A stretch of DNA of 64,000 nt from CAWFXC01 sp963819735 (GTDB lineage: Bacteria > Actinomycetota > Acidimicrobiia > IMCC26256 > DASPTH01), in assembly GCA_963819735.1 (NCBI GenBank), contig CAWFXC010000001.1, positions 1,984,001 to 2,048,000 of the forward strand. The letters run 5' to 3'. The position numbers and the translations under genes are program-made. Below, piece after piece: positions 16,440 to 26,478 of this stretch (within the stretch, counting starts at the first letter, position 1; each line of letters opens with the position of its first letter). The notes under the pieces are model-generated. The model saw only the letters and a program-made list of their open reading frames with translations. It searched no databases and was not told where the DNA came from.

Positions 16440-17639
16440 ATGACCGGGGCCACGAGCGCCGATCCGCGGTTCGCGGAACCTACCCCGTTCGCTCGGCTCG
16501 TCTATGCCCAGGCGGCCGGGGCGTGTGGCGACGCCTGCATCCTCGTGTCGATGGCGGGTTCGATCTTCTTCTCGAGCCCGACCAGCGCCGCTCGCGGCAA
16601 GGTGCTGCTGTTCCTCCTGATCACGATGACCCCGTTCGTGATCATCGCCCCGGTGCTCGGGCCCGCGCTCGACCGCATGAAAGGGGGCCGCCGGCTCTTC
16701 CTGATCGCGTCGGCCGCGGGTCGTGCCGTGCTCTGCATCGCCCTGGCGATGTACATCAGCAAGCCCGCGCCGGAGGGCCTGCTCGTGTACCCGCTCGCGT
16801 TCGGGGTGCTCGTGCTCCAGAAGGGCAGCACGATCGCCAAGAGCGCACTCGTCCCGGCGCTGGTGAAGGGTGATGCCGAGCTCGTCACCGCGAACTCGCG
16901 CCTGGCGCTCATCAACGCGGTCGGTGCGTTCGTCGGCGCGGCGCCCGCGTTCGTGGTCTACAAGCTCTTCGGCGCCGACTGGTCACTGCGCTACGGCGCG
17001 GTCGTGTTCGTGATCGCGACGATCCTGGCGATCCAGATCCCGCGGACGCGACTGCGCGCGCCCGCCACCGAGCAGATGCAGCAGCTGGAACGGGACGAGA
17101 TGCACACGCCGAGCATCTTGCTCGGTTCGAGCGCGATGGCCGTGCTGCGGGCGAGCGTCGGCTTCCTCGCGTTCTTCGCCGCGTTCTCGCTCAAGCACGA
17201 TCTCCTCGCGCTGGGTGTCGCGGGGGCCGCGGCCTACGTCGGCAACTTCGGCGGTGTCGTCATTGCGCCCGCGCTGCGTCGCTCCGTGCGCGAAGAGGTG
17301 ATTCTCGCGTCCTCCCTCGTGGTCCCTGCAGTCTTCACCTTGCTGGGTGCGTTGGTGGCCGGCGCGGTCGGCTTCGTGATCGCCGCGTTCACGCTCGGGA
17401 TCGGTGCCGCGGCGGGACGGCTCGGGTTCGACAGCCTGCTGCAGCGTGACGGTCCGGATGCCGTGCGGGGGCGCGCCTTCGCGAAGTTCGAGACGCGCTT
17501 CCAACTCGTGTGGGTGATCGGCGGGCTCTTCGCGATCATCCCGTTCGCCAAGCAGTTCGGGCTCACCCTGCTCGCGATCGTGCTCGGGTTCGCCGCCATC
17601 TCCTACGTGGCCGCGTTGCGGGCGGCGCGGGGCGCGTGA
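16440..17639 (+). CDS. major facilitator superfamily-like membrane transporter
   Basis: A 399-residue integral membrane protein with about 10-12 hydrophobic helices, including LLFLLITMTPFVIIAPVLGPALDRMKGGRRL, which has the MFS loop between helices 2 and 3 (GPxLDRxxGGRR). The second half repeats the pattern. No substrate motif is recognised. It is divergent from ppk across 150 bp and its stop overlaps the start of a short basic ORF. No clear ribosome site is visible before ATG 16440. Confidence 0.7.
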   Translation: MTGATSADPRFAEPTPFARLVYAQAAGACGDACILVSMAGSIFFSSPTSAARGKVLLFLLITMTPFVIIAPVLGPALDRMKGGRRLFLIASAAGRAVLCIALAMYISKPAPEGLLVYPLAFGVLVLQKGSTIAKSALVPALVKGDAELVTANSRLALINAVGAFVGAAPAFVVYKLFGADWSLRYGAVVFVIATILAIQIPRTRLRAPATEQMQQLERDEMHTPSILLGSSAMAVLRASVGFLAFFAAFSLKHDLLALGVAGAAAYVGNFGGVVIAPALRRSVREEVILASSLVVPAVFTLLGALVAGAVGFVIAAFTLGIGAAAGRLGFDSLLQRDGPDAVRGRAFAKFETRFQLVWVIGGLFAIIPFAKQFGLTLLAIVLGFAAISYVAALRAARGA

Positions 17640-17779
17640 TGCGCTCGAAGCTCCTCCCGGATGCCGTCGACCGCCGGATCAGCCGATCACGCGAACAGGC
17701 CGTCGACCGGATGCGCAAGCGCTTCCGCCGGACGCCGTCCACTCCCACCGATCCGCCGCCCCCGATCCCCGATCCGTAA
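17639..17779 (+). CDS. small basic proline-tailed protein, 46 residues, coupled to the transporter
   Basis: Starts by TGATG overlap with the transporter stop. The product is rich in Arg/Lys in its first 33 residues (two RxxSRSREQ-like and RMRKRFRR stretches) and ends in a Pro/Asp-rich tail TDPPPPIPDP. No family recognised. Translational coupling and lack of overlap with another gene favour it being real, but a chance ORF in GC-rich DNA cannot be excluded. Confidence 0.35.
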   Translation: MRSKLLPDAVDRRISRSREQAVDRMRKRFRRTPSTPTDPPPPIPDP

Positions 17780-17829
17780 CCGGCCGCGGAATCGGGCTGG
17801 GGATCATGGGAGCCTGGTGGCCGACTTGC

Positions 17830-18564
17830 CTACTGACCCCACCCGGTCGTCGCGCCCTGCACCATCCCGAACGGCCCGACGGGCCACCGGAAGCAATCGA
17901 CCATGAGCACGTCGATCTGCTCCTTGGTGGCGATTCCCTCGTCGAGACACTTCTGCGCCTCGCGCAACATCGCGCCGTAGACGCGGTTGGTGACGAATCC
18001 CCACGCGGTGGTGGTGTCGGCGATCACCACCGGGTTCTTGCCGCACGCGGTCGCGACGTCGACGATCGTCTGGACCGTGGCGTCGCTGGTGTCGGCCGTG
18101 CGGACGATCTCGGCCAGGCGCATCACCGCGGGCGGCGACGCCCAGTGCCAGCCGACCACGAGCGACGGTCGTTTCGTGACCTCGGCGATCTGCGCGATCG
18201 GGAACCCCGAGGTGTTCGACGCCAGGATCGTTCCGTCGGGTGCCGCGGCGTCGAGGTCGCGGAACACCTGTTGCTTCAGCTCGAGCTTCTCGGGGACGGC
18301 TTCGACGACGAGGTCGACGGCGGTCGCCTCGTCGAACGACGAAGTGAACGACAGCCGGGCGAACGCGGCGTCAGCGTCGGCGCGGGTGAGCTTGCCCCGC
18401 TCGACGCCCCGCTCGAAGCCGTACCGGCCGGTGGTGACGTGCTCGAGACCGCGGGCCAGCGCGTCGTCGTCGATGTCGTAGCAGATGGTGTCGTACCCGC
18501 CCGTGGCCGCGACCTGGGCGATCCCGGCCCCCATGACCCCAGCTCCGATCACTCCGATTCTCAT
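17830..18564 (-). CDS. 3-hydroxyacyl-CoA dehydrogenase, short C-terminus
   Basis: An NAD-dependent dehydrogenase with the Rossmann motif GAGVMGAGIA (residues 7-16), an EAVPEKLELK segment, NTSGFPIAQIA, and the catalytic histidine region GWHWASPP. C-terminal-domain helix WGFVTNRVYGAMLREA is present. At 244 residues it lacks about 40 residues of the usual C-terminus (the GLD...KTGRGFYDY end), terminating at GWGQ. Either it is a natural short form or an indel near 17830-17850 truncates it; I cannot find the missing segment in another frame. Likely beta-oxidation or butyryl-CoA-type metabolism. Confidence 0.78.
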   Translation of the reverse strand: MRIGVIGAGVMGAGIAQVAATGGYDTICYDIDDDALARGLEHVTTGRYGFERGVERGKLTRADADAAFARLSFTSSFDEATAVDLVVEAVPEKLELKQQVFRDLDAAAPDGTILASNTSGFPIAQIAEVTKRPSLVVGWHWASPPAVMRLAEIVRTADTSDATVQTIVDVATACGKNPVVIADTTTAWGFVTNRVYGAMLREAQKCLDEGIATKEQIDVLMVDCFRWPVGPFGMVQGATTGWGQ

Positions 18565-18681
18565 CGCTGCATCTCCACTCCGAGTCGCGGTCTGCGCCTC
18601 GATCGGCCGGCCTCCCCGTCGGGGTGCCCGAATCTACGGCATCAGTCGACGCGCGGCACGAGCGCCGCCGCGTACGGCTCG

Positions 18682-20058
18682 CTACGTCTGGTCGACGCCG
18701 GGGAGGTCGATGCGGGCGAGCCACAGGCCGGGCGCGTCGAGCTCATTGGGCGTCGGCAGCATCGCGTCGCGCTCCCACAACCGGTTCAGTGCTTCCAGCC
18801 CACCGCGTTCGACCACGCCGGTGGAGAACGCGTGGCCACGCTCGTAGTCGCCCCGCTCGAGCTTGAGGCCGAGCAGCCCTTCGATGAAACGCTCGGCCTC
18901 GCCGCGCTCGACCCGGTGGCGCTGCATCGCCTCGTAGATCCGGTCGAACGTGGGGATGAGGCGTTGTCCGACGCGCCCGAGCACGAGGTCGGCGTATCCC
19001 TCGACGACCGACGTGAGCCGTTGCAACTCCTCGCGCGGTGCGACCTGGCGCGGCGACTGCATGGCGCCCAACACCCGCTCGGGGCTCTCGGCCATGTTCT
19101 GGATCGAGCTCGGATCCTGCGGATCGATCATGCCGAACTCGGCTTCGAACGACGCGGGGTCGATCTCGTAGCTCGAGACGTACTCGACCGCGAGCTGCAC
19201 CAGGCGCTCCCGGACCCACGGCACCGACCGCGTCGCCGCGTGGACCGCTTCGTGCAACGCCACGTAGAACCGGAGGTCGTCGCGGGGAAGTGACCACGCC
19301 TCCTCGAACGCATCGATGTTCGACACCACGAAGCAGAGGCTCGGGTCGTCGCCGCCCTCGGTGCGATCAGTGCGCGCGGGGCCCGTCGGCAGCGGGAGGT
19401 CGTAGCGGCCGAGTGCGTGTTGCGCGAGATACCCGATCATCGAGCCGGCCTGCACGCCGAGGAGGGCGGGGGCGAGCATGCCGAGCATGCCGCCCATGCC
19501 ACCCATCGCGCCCATCGCGCCGAACGGGAACGCCCCGGGTGCGCCGCCGAGCGACGGATCGGGCTCGTCATCGGTGTCTTCGCCGGCCTGGCGCATGGTC
19601 TCGCCGAGCGTCGCGGCCAGGGCTTCGAGCACCGGCCGTAGGGCGACGAGGTGGAGATCGACCCAGCCCTTCGGTCCGACGGTGGTGAGCTGCGTGGCGA
19701 ACGTCGCGGTCAAGCCCGTCTCGCCGACGACGAGCGTCTGCGCGGCATGCGCGAGCTCCTCGAACTGGGCGTGGTCGGCCGGTGCGACCGGCGGTTCCGG
19801 GCGGCCCTCGAGCGCGACCCATTCTGCCGTCTCGCGCGCGATCTCCCAGTTGACCGGGCCGTCCGACTGCAACATGCGCATGACCTGGCCGAGGTCGATC
19901 TGCGAGAGGTCGACCTTCGATAGGTCGAAGTCTTCGCCCCCCGCGCCGAACAGGAAGCCCGGAAAGCCCGGAATTGGGCTATCTCCACCACCTTGGCCCG
20001 ACGGAAGTTCGGGATCTTCGGGTTCTTCGGGGTCTCCAGGTTGAGACTGATCGGCCAC
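18682..20058 (-). CDS. zinc-dependent metalloprotease-like protein (DUF2342 family)
   Basis: A 458-residue actinobacterial DUF2342 protein. It has an HExxH motif at His269-Glu270-His273 (VALHEAVHAATR) and a downstream VVEGYAD that could supply the third zinc ligand. The N-terminus is acidic and glycine-rich (FPGFLFGAGGEDFD), and a methionine/glycine-rich stretch (GAMGAMGGMGGMLGML) precedes the core. Substrate unknown. Its GTG start lies only 11 bp from the start of the divergent SDR-like gene. Confidence 0.83.
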   Translation of the reverse strand: MADQSQPGDPEEPEDPELPSGQGGGDSPIPGFPGFLFGAGGEDFDLSKVDLSQIDLGQVMRMLQSDGPVNWEIARETAEWVALEGRPEPPVAPADHAQFEELAHAAQTLVVGETGLTATFATQLTTVGPKGWVDLHLVALRPVLEALAATLGETMRQAGEDTDDEPDPSLGGAPGAFPFGAMGAMGGMGGMLGMLAPALLGVQAGSMIGYLAQHALGRYDLPLPTGPARTDRTEGGDDPSLCFVVSNIDAFEEAWSLPRDDLRFYVALHEAVHAATRSVPWVRERLVQLAVEYVSSYEIDPASFEAEFGMIDPQDPSSIQNMAESPERVLGAMQSPRQVAPREELQRLTSVVEGYADLVLGRVGQRLIPTFDRIYEAMQRHRVERGEAERFIEGLLGLKLERGDYERGHAFSTGVVERGGLEALNRLWERDAMLPTPNELDAPGLWLARIDLPGVDQT

Positions 20059-20069
20059 ACGGTCAGTGT

Positions 20070-21125
20070 ATGAGTGTGCATTCCGTTGCGGTCACCGGTG
20101 CATCCGGACTCGTCGGCCGCCATCTGCTTCCCGTGCTCGCCGCGCACCCCGACGTCGAGCGCGTCCTCGGCCTCGACGTGCGCGAACCCGAGGGCCGCCC
20201 GCGGTCGGTCGAGTTCCAACGAGTCGACATCGCCGGCACCGAGTTGAAGCCGCTGCTCGACGGGATCGACGTCGTGGTGCACCTCGCCGGCGTCGTCGAT
20301 CCCGTCCCCGACGAAGCGCTCATGGCGCGTGTCAACGTCGAAGGCACGCGGCGCGTGCTCGACGCCGCCGCGTCGGTCGGGGTGCGGCGGGTCGTGCGGA
20401 TCTCGAGCGCCACCGTCTACGGCGCGTGGCCCAACAACCCGGTGCCGCTCACCGAGGACTCGCCGCTACGGCCCAACCCGCACTTCTCGCCCGCGGTGCA
20501 GGGCGCGGAGGTCGAGCGGCTGCTCGCAGAGTGGCGTGGGGCCCATTCCGACGTGACCATCACCACATTGCGGTCGGCGCCCGTGGTGGGCCCCGGCGCC
20601 GAACGGCTGCCGGCCCGGATCCTGCTCGGCCGTCCGCCGTTGCGGGTGCGGGGCGCCGCGCTGCCCGTGCAGGTGGTCCACGTCGACGACCTGGTTGCCG
20701 CGCTGGCGTTGGTGGCCACCCGCGATCTCCCCGGCGTCTACAACGTCGCCGCCGACGGCTGGCTGGCGGCCGACGTCGCGAGCGCGCTCATCGACCGCTC
20801 CCGTGTCCTGGCGGTTCCGGCCGGGGTGCTCGAGCGCATCCTCCATCGCACCTGGGAGCTGGGGTTGGGTGACGTACCTCCGGGCGTGGTTCCCTACCTC
20901 GTCTCTCCCTGGGTAATCGCCAACGACAAACTCCGGGCAGAGGGGTGGGCACCCTCGCGTACGAACGAGGATGCCATTGCCGAGGCATTGGCGTCCCTCC
21001 CCGCGCGCGATGGGGCGCGCACCCGGGTGGTGGCGGGCGCGGTTGGCGCGACCGCGTTGGTCACGACGCTCGGGGTTCGCCGCCGGCGCCGCCGGCGCCG
21101 CGAAGCCACCGGCGCGGCAACCTGA
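20070..21125 (+). CDS. NAD-dependent epimerase/dehydratase-like protein without the Tyr-Lys pair
   Basis: An extended short-chain dehydrogenase fold: GASGLVGRHLL nucleotide-binding loop, VVHLAGVVDPV, RISSATVYG and VVHVDDLVAAL. At the catalytic YxxxK position the sequence reads HFSPAVQGAEVE, so both Tyr and Lys are missing. The 351-residue protein ends with a hydrophobic helix (VVAGAVGATALVTTLGV) and a run of arginines, suggesting membrane anchoring with the domain in the cytosol. It may bind NAD(P) without the usual chemistry. No operon partner: the next gene is on the other strand. Confidence 0.75.
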   Translation: MSVHSVAVTGASGLVGRHLLPVLAAHPDVERVLGLDVREPEGRPRSVEFQRVDIAGTELKPLLDGIDVVVHLAGVVDPVPDEALMARVNVEGTRRVLDAAASVGVRRVVRISSATVYGAWPNNPVPLTEDSPLRPNPHFSPAVQGAEVERLLAEWRGAHSDVTITTLRSAPVVGPGAERLPARILLGRPPLRVRGAALPVQVVHVDDLVAALALVATRDLPGVYNVAADGWLAADVASALIDRSRVLAVPAGVLERILHRTWELGLGDVPPGVVPYLVSPWVIANDKLRAEGWAPSRTNEDAIAEALASLPARDGARTRVVAGAVGATALVTTLGVRRRRRRRREATGAAT

Positions 21126-21135
21126 GACGACGCGG

Positions 21136-22297
21136 TCAGCGGGGCGTTCGCAGCGCGTCGACGAGCTTCGTGAGCTCGGCTTCGGTGTTGTAGTAGTGCA
21201 CCGACGCGCGCGCGACCGCGTCGAGCCCACGTGACTCGAAGTCGAAGCGGGCGAAATCGATCGTCGACACGGAGATGTTGATCCCTTCGCCGCGCAGCCG
21301 GGCCGCGAGCGCGTGGGGTTCGACGCCGTCGATCGTGAACGTCACGATCCCGCAGCGGTCGCGCCCGAGGTCGCGGAGGGTCAAGCCGGGTACCGACGCC
21401 AGCTGCTCGCGCAGCGTCGCGGCCAGCGCGACCACCCGTGTCGCGATGGCGTCAACCCCGAGCGCCACGCGCGTAGTCGACGGCCGCGCCCAATCCGAGT
21501 TGGTTCGCCACGCTGTGCTCCCAGGTCTCGAACCGGCGCGCGTCGTCGCGGATCGCGATCGTGTCGCCGGTGAGCCACTGCGCCGCGTGGACGTCGAGGA
21601 ACGTGGGCTCGAGCTCGGCCAGGCGTGAGCGGCGGACGTAGAGCAGACCCGTCCCGCGAGGCGCGCGCAGGTACTTCCGACCCGTCGCCGAGAGGAAGTC
21701 GCAGCCGAGCGCGTCGACGTCGATCGGGAGCTGGCCCGCGGCCTGGCAGGCGTCGAGCAGATACGGCACACCGGCTGCCCGGGTGATCGCACCGACCGCG
21801 GCGGCGGGATTCACGAGCCCGCCCTGCGTGGGGATCCACGACATGGCCACGAGGCGCACCCGCTCGTCGAGCATTGCGCCCAACGCGTCGGTCGAGAGCT
21901 GCCCGGTCTCGTCGTCGGGGATGACCTCGATGCTGACGCCGGTTCGCCGCGCCACCTGGAGGCACACGATCACGTTGCTCGCGTATTCGGCGCGCGACGT
22001 GAGGATGCGGTCGCCGGGCGCGAACGACGCCGCCAGCGCGTAGAACGCGACGTCCCACGCCCGGGTTGCGCTCTCGAGCAGGGCGATCTCCTCGGGCTGC
22101 GCGCCGAGCAGCGCGGCCACCGAGTCGTACACCGCGGCCGCGCGTTCGGCCACGGCATCGGCAGCGGCGTACCCGCCGATGCGCGCCTCGAGCTCGAGGT
22201 GCTCCACGACCGTGTCGACCACGATCCGGGGCGGGAGCGCGGCGCCCGCGTTGTTCAGGTGGACGATGTCGTGGCAGCCGGGGGTGTCGGCCCGCAC
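21136..22297 (-). pseudogene. class V aminotransferase-fold PLP enzyme (EgtE/SufS-like), one frameshift
   Basis: A PLP-dependent fold-type I enzyme, cysteine desulfurase superfamily. From GTG 22297 it reads HLNNAGAALPP, SRAEYASNVI, the cofactor Asp in YLLDACQAAGQLP and the Schiff-base lysine in SATGRKYLRAPRG. At about 21460 an extra G moves the reading to the frame ending at 21136 (VTFTIDGVEPHALAARL). The LExExxIGGYxAAD N-terminal pattern is closer to EgtE-like C-S lyases than to SufS. The window's egt operon lacks egtE, so this gene is a candidate, but that is inference. Confidence 0.72.
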
Positions 22298-22355
22298 CCG
22301 GGCGACGTCGATCGGCGCGGATGCGGGGAGTGCGGCGACGACGAGGTGATCCGGG

Positions 22356-23432
22356 TCAGGTGCCGGCCGAGCTGAGGTGGGCGGCGCGCCACTCGTCCCA
22401 GTCGTCGGTGTAATAGCGGACGCGGGTCTTCTTGTACTCCTTCACCGACCAGAGCAGTGCGTACTCGTCGACGCCGGTCTCCTCGTGGATCGCGGCGATC
22501 GTCGCTTCGCACTCCTTGGCGTTCTTGCCGTGCACCATCGTGAAGATCGAGTACGGCCAGTCGTCGTAGGTGGGCCGCTTGTAGCAGTGGCTCACCAAAG
22601 CGAATCCGGCCATCTTCGGGCCGATGTCGTCGAGCTCGGCCTCGGGCACGGCCCACACGCCCATCGCGTTGGCCTTGAAGCCCGCCGACCGGTGGTTCAT
22701 GACCGCGGCGAAGCGACGCATGAGCTTGCGTTCCTTGAACGAGCGCAGGAGGTCGAGCACGGTGCTCTCGTCGGTGCCGATGAGCTCGCCGTAGGCCGCG
22801 AACGGTCGCTCGACGAGCGGGAGATCCTCCTGCACGACGCGGATGGTGGCGACCTCGAGGTCGGAGAGCTCGGGCGCCTCCATGTGCTCGCGACGTTCGG
22901 GGCGCTCGTGCTCCAGCACCTCCGCCTTGGCGTCGGCGGCGGTGTTGCCCGTCATGTCGAGCTTCACGCCGATCTTGTAGAGCTTCAGCGTGGGGAGCTT
23001 GCGGGTGACGAGCGCGCCCGAGGTACGGTGCAGGACGTCGATGTGGTCCTCCAGCGACTCACCCGGCGGTACCGCGATCGTGTACCAGAGGTTGTACGCG
23101 TGGTTGCGCTTGTAATTGTGACTCACCCCGGGGTGCACGCTGATCACGGCCGCCCCGTCGTCGATCCGATCGGGATCGATCTTGGCCGCCACGAGCGCCG
23201 ACCCGTACCCGAGGGCTCGGGTGTCGAAGATGGCTGACAGCTGGCGCAGGACCCCGAGGTCCTTCACCCGTGCGATGCGTGCCCGCACCTCTTCCTCGGT
23301 GGTGCCGAGACGTTCGGCGAGGACCGCGAACGGCCGCGGGTCGAGTGGGAAGTCCCACTGCACCGCATTCAGCAGCTCACGATCGAGCGCTCCCAGCTGG
23401 TCGTCGCTCGTGGTGGCGGTCATGCCACTCAT
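22356..23432 (-). CDS. two-domain AsnC/Lrp protein, siroheme decarboxylase-like (AhbAB/NirDL)
   Basis: Two tandem AsnC-type halves, each a winged helix followed by a ligand fold: residues about 15-165 and 190-345. The first carries SHNYKRNHAYNLWYTI and the second SHCYKRPTYDDWPYSIFTM, the histidine/tyrosine segment characteristic of siroheme decarboxylases rather than of amino-acid-sensing Lrp. In the alternative heme pathway AhbA/AhbB (or fused NirDL) turn siroheme to didecarboxysiroheme. No other ahb or nir gene is in the window, so function is inferred. Start chosen at ATG 23432; ATG 23423 is also possible. Confidence 0.72.
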   Translation of the reverse strand: MSGMTATTSDDQLGALDRELLNAVQWDFPLDPRPFAVLAERLGTTEEEVRARIARVKDLGVLRQLSAIFDTRALGYGSALVAAKIDPDRIDDGAAVISVHPGVSHNYKRNHAYNLWYTIAVPPGESLEDHIDVLHRTSGALVTRKLPTLKLYKIGVKLDMTGNTAADAKAEVLEHERPERREHMEAPELSDLEVATIRVVQEDLPLVERPFAAYGELIGTDESTVLDLLRSFKERKLMRRFAAVMNHRSAGFKANAMGVWAVPEAELDDIGPKMAGFALVSHCYKRPTYDDWPYSIFTMVHGKNAKECEATIAAIHEETGVDEYALLWSVKEYKKTRVRYYTDDWDEWRAAHLSSAGT

Positions 23433-23519
23433 GCTACGGGGCCGGGGTGGTGGCGCACATCCGCGAGCCCGGCTCACTCAGCCCGGCTCGCTCTACCCGG
23501 CTCGCTCTACCCGGCGTGC

Positions 23520-24770
23520 TCAACCCATCGCCGGCCAGATCGCGAGTTGCTGCGGGTCACCGGCGCCGAGGGTGACCCTCGCGTCGTGGGCGCGGCCGTC
23601 ACGCAGGTAGGTCACGTCGAGCGGGTCCTGGGGGCGCAGGCCCCGGGCTTCGGCCACGAGGTCGGCCTTGCCGCTGACGTCGTCGCCGCCGGCGCGCGTG
23701 ACGACGTCACCCGGCTTCAGGCCCGCCTTGGCCGCCGGCCCGTCGGGGATCACCACCGCGAGGCGGGCCCCACCCGCGGCTCGGTCGGTGTCGTCGGCCC
23801 CGCAGAGCACACCGAGCCAGCCGTGACTCACCTTGCCGCTGGAGTCGAGCTGGTCCTCGACGTCGCGGACGACGCTGACCGGCACCGCCAGCCCGCCCGA
23901 CAGATCGTCCGTGGCCGCAGCCGACGACGTGGGGTGGGTGAGGATCCCGACGACGTTGCCGTTCTGGTCGACCAGTGCCCCGCCGGCCATGTCTGGGGTG
24001 GTGTCGATGCCGAACTCCACGAGCCCCGCCACCATCACCCCCGTGCCCGTGTCGGCCATGATGTTCTGGTCGGAGACGACGTTGATGTTCAGCTTGTAGT
24101 GGGTGCCCCTCGTGGCCGTCACCGAGACCACGGTCTGGCCCACCTTCAGCGGGCTCGACGACCCGAGTGACGCGAGCGTGAGGTCGCCGCCCGACACATC
24201 GAGCAACGCGAGGTCGGTCTGGGGATCCGCGCCCACCAACTTGGCCGGCAGCGTGTCGCCGCGGTCGGTGACCACTTCGATCCTGGTCGCGCCGCTGAGG
24301 AGGTGGGCGGTGGTGATCACGCGATCCGAACGGATGACGACGCCGGACCCGACCACCTGTTGGGGATCGCCGACGGTGCGGACGGTGACCACGCTCGGGG
24401 CGACCGATCCGGCCACCTGCTCCGCCACGGTGTAGTCGACGATGTCAGTCGGGTTGGTGACGACCGGCGGCGGGATGGCCGCCCGGTGACGACCGCCCAG
24501 CGCCCCGAACGCGACCAGCACGAGCACGGTGGCCACGATTGCCGCCACCGCGGAACCGATCCCGATCGCCCACTCCCGCGGCCGGACCTCCCGGGGAGGG
24601 AGGATCGGTGCCGCGACGAACGAGCGCAACTCAGTAGGGTGCACCCACGGCCGGTCGAGCGGGTCGGGCCGCGGGCCCGCGGGGTCGTCGAAGCTCTCGT
24701 CGGCAGGGTCGTCACGACCGGGTTCGTCATCGGGCTCGGGCGCGTCGTCACCGGCCTCCGGAGGGGGCAT
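23520..24770 (-). CDS. HtrA/DegP-like membrane PDZ protein with catalytic serine replaced
   Basis: A 416-residue protein: acidic cytosolic N-terminus, one membrane helix (about 66-90), a trypsin-like S1C domain and a C-terminal PDZ domain (LGVLCGADD to LDVTYLRDG). His156 (VITTAHLLSG) and Asp186 (DPQTDLALLDV) of the triad are present. At the nucleophile site, where the family has GNSGGP, this protein reads DMAGGA, with Ala262 for Ser. It is therefore probably a non-cleaving scaffold or sensor outside the membrane. A -10-like TACACT seven bases before ATG 24770 suggests a leaderless mRNA. Confidence 0.83.
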   Translation of the reverse strand: MPPPEAGDDAPEPDDEPGRDDPADESFDDPAGPRPDPLDRPWVHPTELRSFVAAPILPPREVRPREWAIGIGSAVAAIVATVLVLVAFGALGGRHRAAIPPPVVTNPTDIVDYTVAEQVAGSVAPSVVTVRTVGDPQQVVGSGVVIRSDRVITTAHLLSGATRIEVVTDRGDTLPAKLVGADPQTDLALLDVSGGDLTLASLGSSSPLKVGQTVVSVTATRGTHYKLNINVVSDQNIMADTGTGVMVAGLVEFGIDTTPDMAGGALVDQNGNVVGILTHPTSSAAATDDLSGGLAVPVSVVRDVEDQLDSSGKVSHGWLGVLCGADDTDRAAGGARLAVVIPDGPAAKAGLKPGDVVTRAGGDDVSGKADLVAEARGLRPQDPLDVTYLRDGRAHDARVTLGAGDPQQLAIWPAMG

Positions 24771-24777
24771 AGCGCGG

Positions 24778-24783
24778 AGTGTA
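24778..24783 (-). promoter_or_regulatory. -10 box for a leaderless transcript of the HtrA-like gene
   Basis: TACACT lies 7 nt before ATG 24770, with no ribosome site between. The TAnnnT-to-start distance matches leaderless promoters of actinobacteria. Confidence 0.5.
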
Positions 24784-24952
24784 CCGACGCCCTTTCCGCC
24801 GCAATCGTCGCGTGCGGACGCCCTTCGGGTGCTCCTGACGCCCGTCTGGCGACGCCCGCGCACGGACCGAGACCGTTGGTACCACTACCCGGAACGCCCG
24901 CGCGCACCCGGCGCGGCCATCGGTCGCAGGGCGCCACACCAGCCACGTTCAC

Positions 24953-24958
24953 TACCAT
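24953..24958 (+). promoter_or_regulatory. -10 box for a leaderless moaE transcript
   Basis: TACCAT lies 6 nt before GTG 24965, and no Shine-Dalgarno sequence is present, so transcription probably starts at or next to the start codon. Confidence 0.5.
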
Positions 24959-24964
24959 GGTGAT

Positions 24965-25441
24965 GTGCACGCCCCAACCGCCGGCGATTGGATCGCTGTC
25001 ACCGCTGAGCCGTTGCCGGTCGAAGCGGCGACGGCGTGGGCCACTACTCCCGGCAGCGGCGCGGTCGTCGTCTTCCTGGGGGTCGTGCGCGACAACTCGG
25101 ACGGACGCGACGGCGTCCGCGGCCTCACCTACGAAGCCTACGAAGAGGCGGCGGTCGCCAAGCTGGCCGACGTCGCGAACGAGGCCCGGCGCGCGTGGCC
25201 CGTCATCGACCGCCTGGCGCTGCTCCACCGGATCGGCGACCTCGAGCTCTCCGAAGCCTCGGTCGCGGTCGTGGCATCGTCGCCCCACCGGGCGGAAGCC
25301 TTCGAAGCCGCTCGGTTCTGCATCGACACGCTGAAGGAGACGGTGCCGATCTGGAAGCGCGAGCACTGGGAGGGTGGCTCCGACTGGGCCACCTCTTCGC
25401 ATCCGGTCCGGCCGGTGGACCAGTCCGAACGCGTCAGCTAG
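24965..25441 (+). CDS. moaE: molybdopterin synthase large subunit MoaE
   Basis: MoaE, with MoaD, inserts sulfur into precursor Z to make molybdopterin. The 158-residue protein has VVVFLGVVRDNSDG, LTYEAYEEAA, ALLHRIGDLELSEASVAVVASSPHR and the catalytic-lysine region TLKETVPIWKREHWEGG. Starts at GTG 24965 on an apparently leaderless message. No moaD is adjacent. The MreB-like gene follows 10 bp later on the same strand. Confidence 0.9.
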   Translation: MHAPTAGDWIAVTAEPLPVEAATAWATTPGSGAVVVFLGVVRDNSDGRDGVRGLTYEAYEEAAVAKLADVANEARRAWPVIDRLALLHRIGDLELSEASVAVVASSPHRAEAFEAARFCIDTLKETVPIWKREHWEGGSDWATSSHPVRPVDQSERVS

Positions 25442-25451
25442 GGAGCCCACC

Positions 25452-26444
<993 letters not shown>

Positions 26445-26478
26445 TGACGGCTCGGCGGAGTGGCCTGTGTACGGTGAC

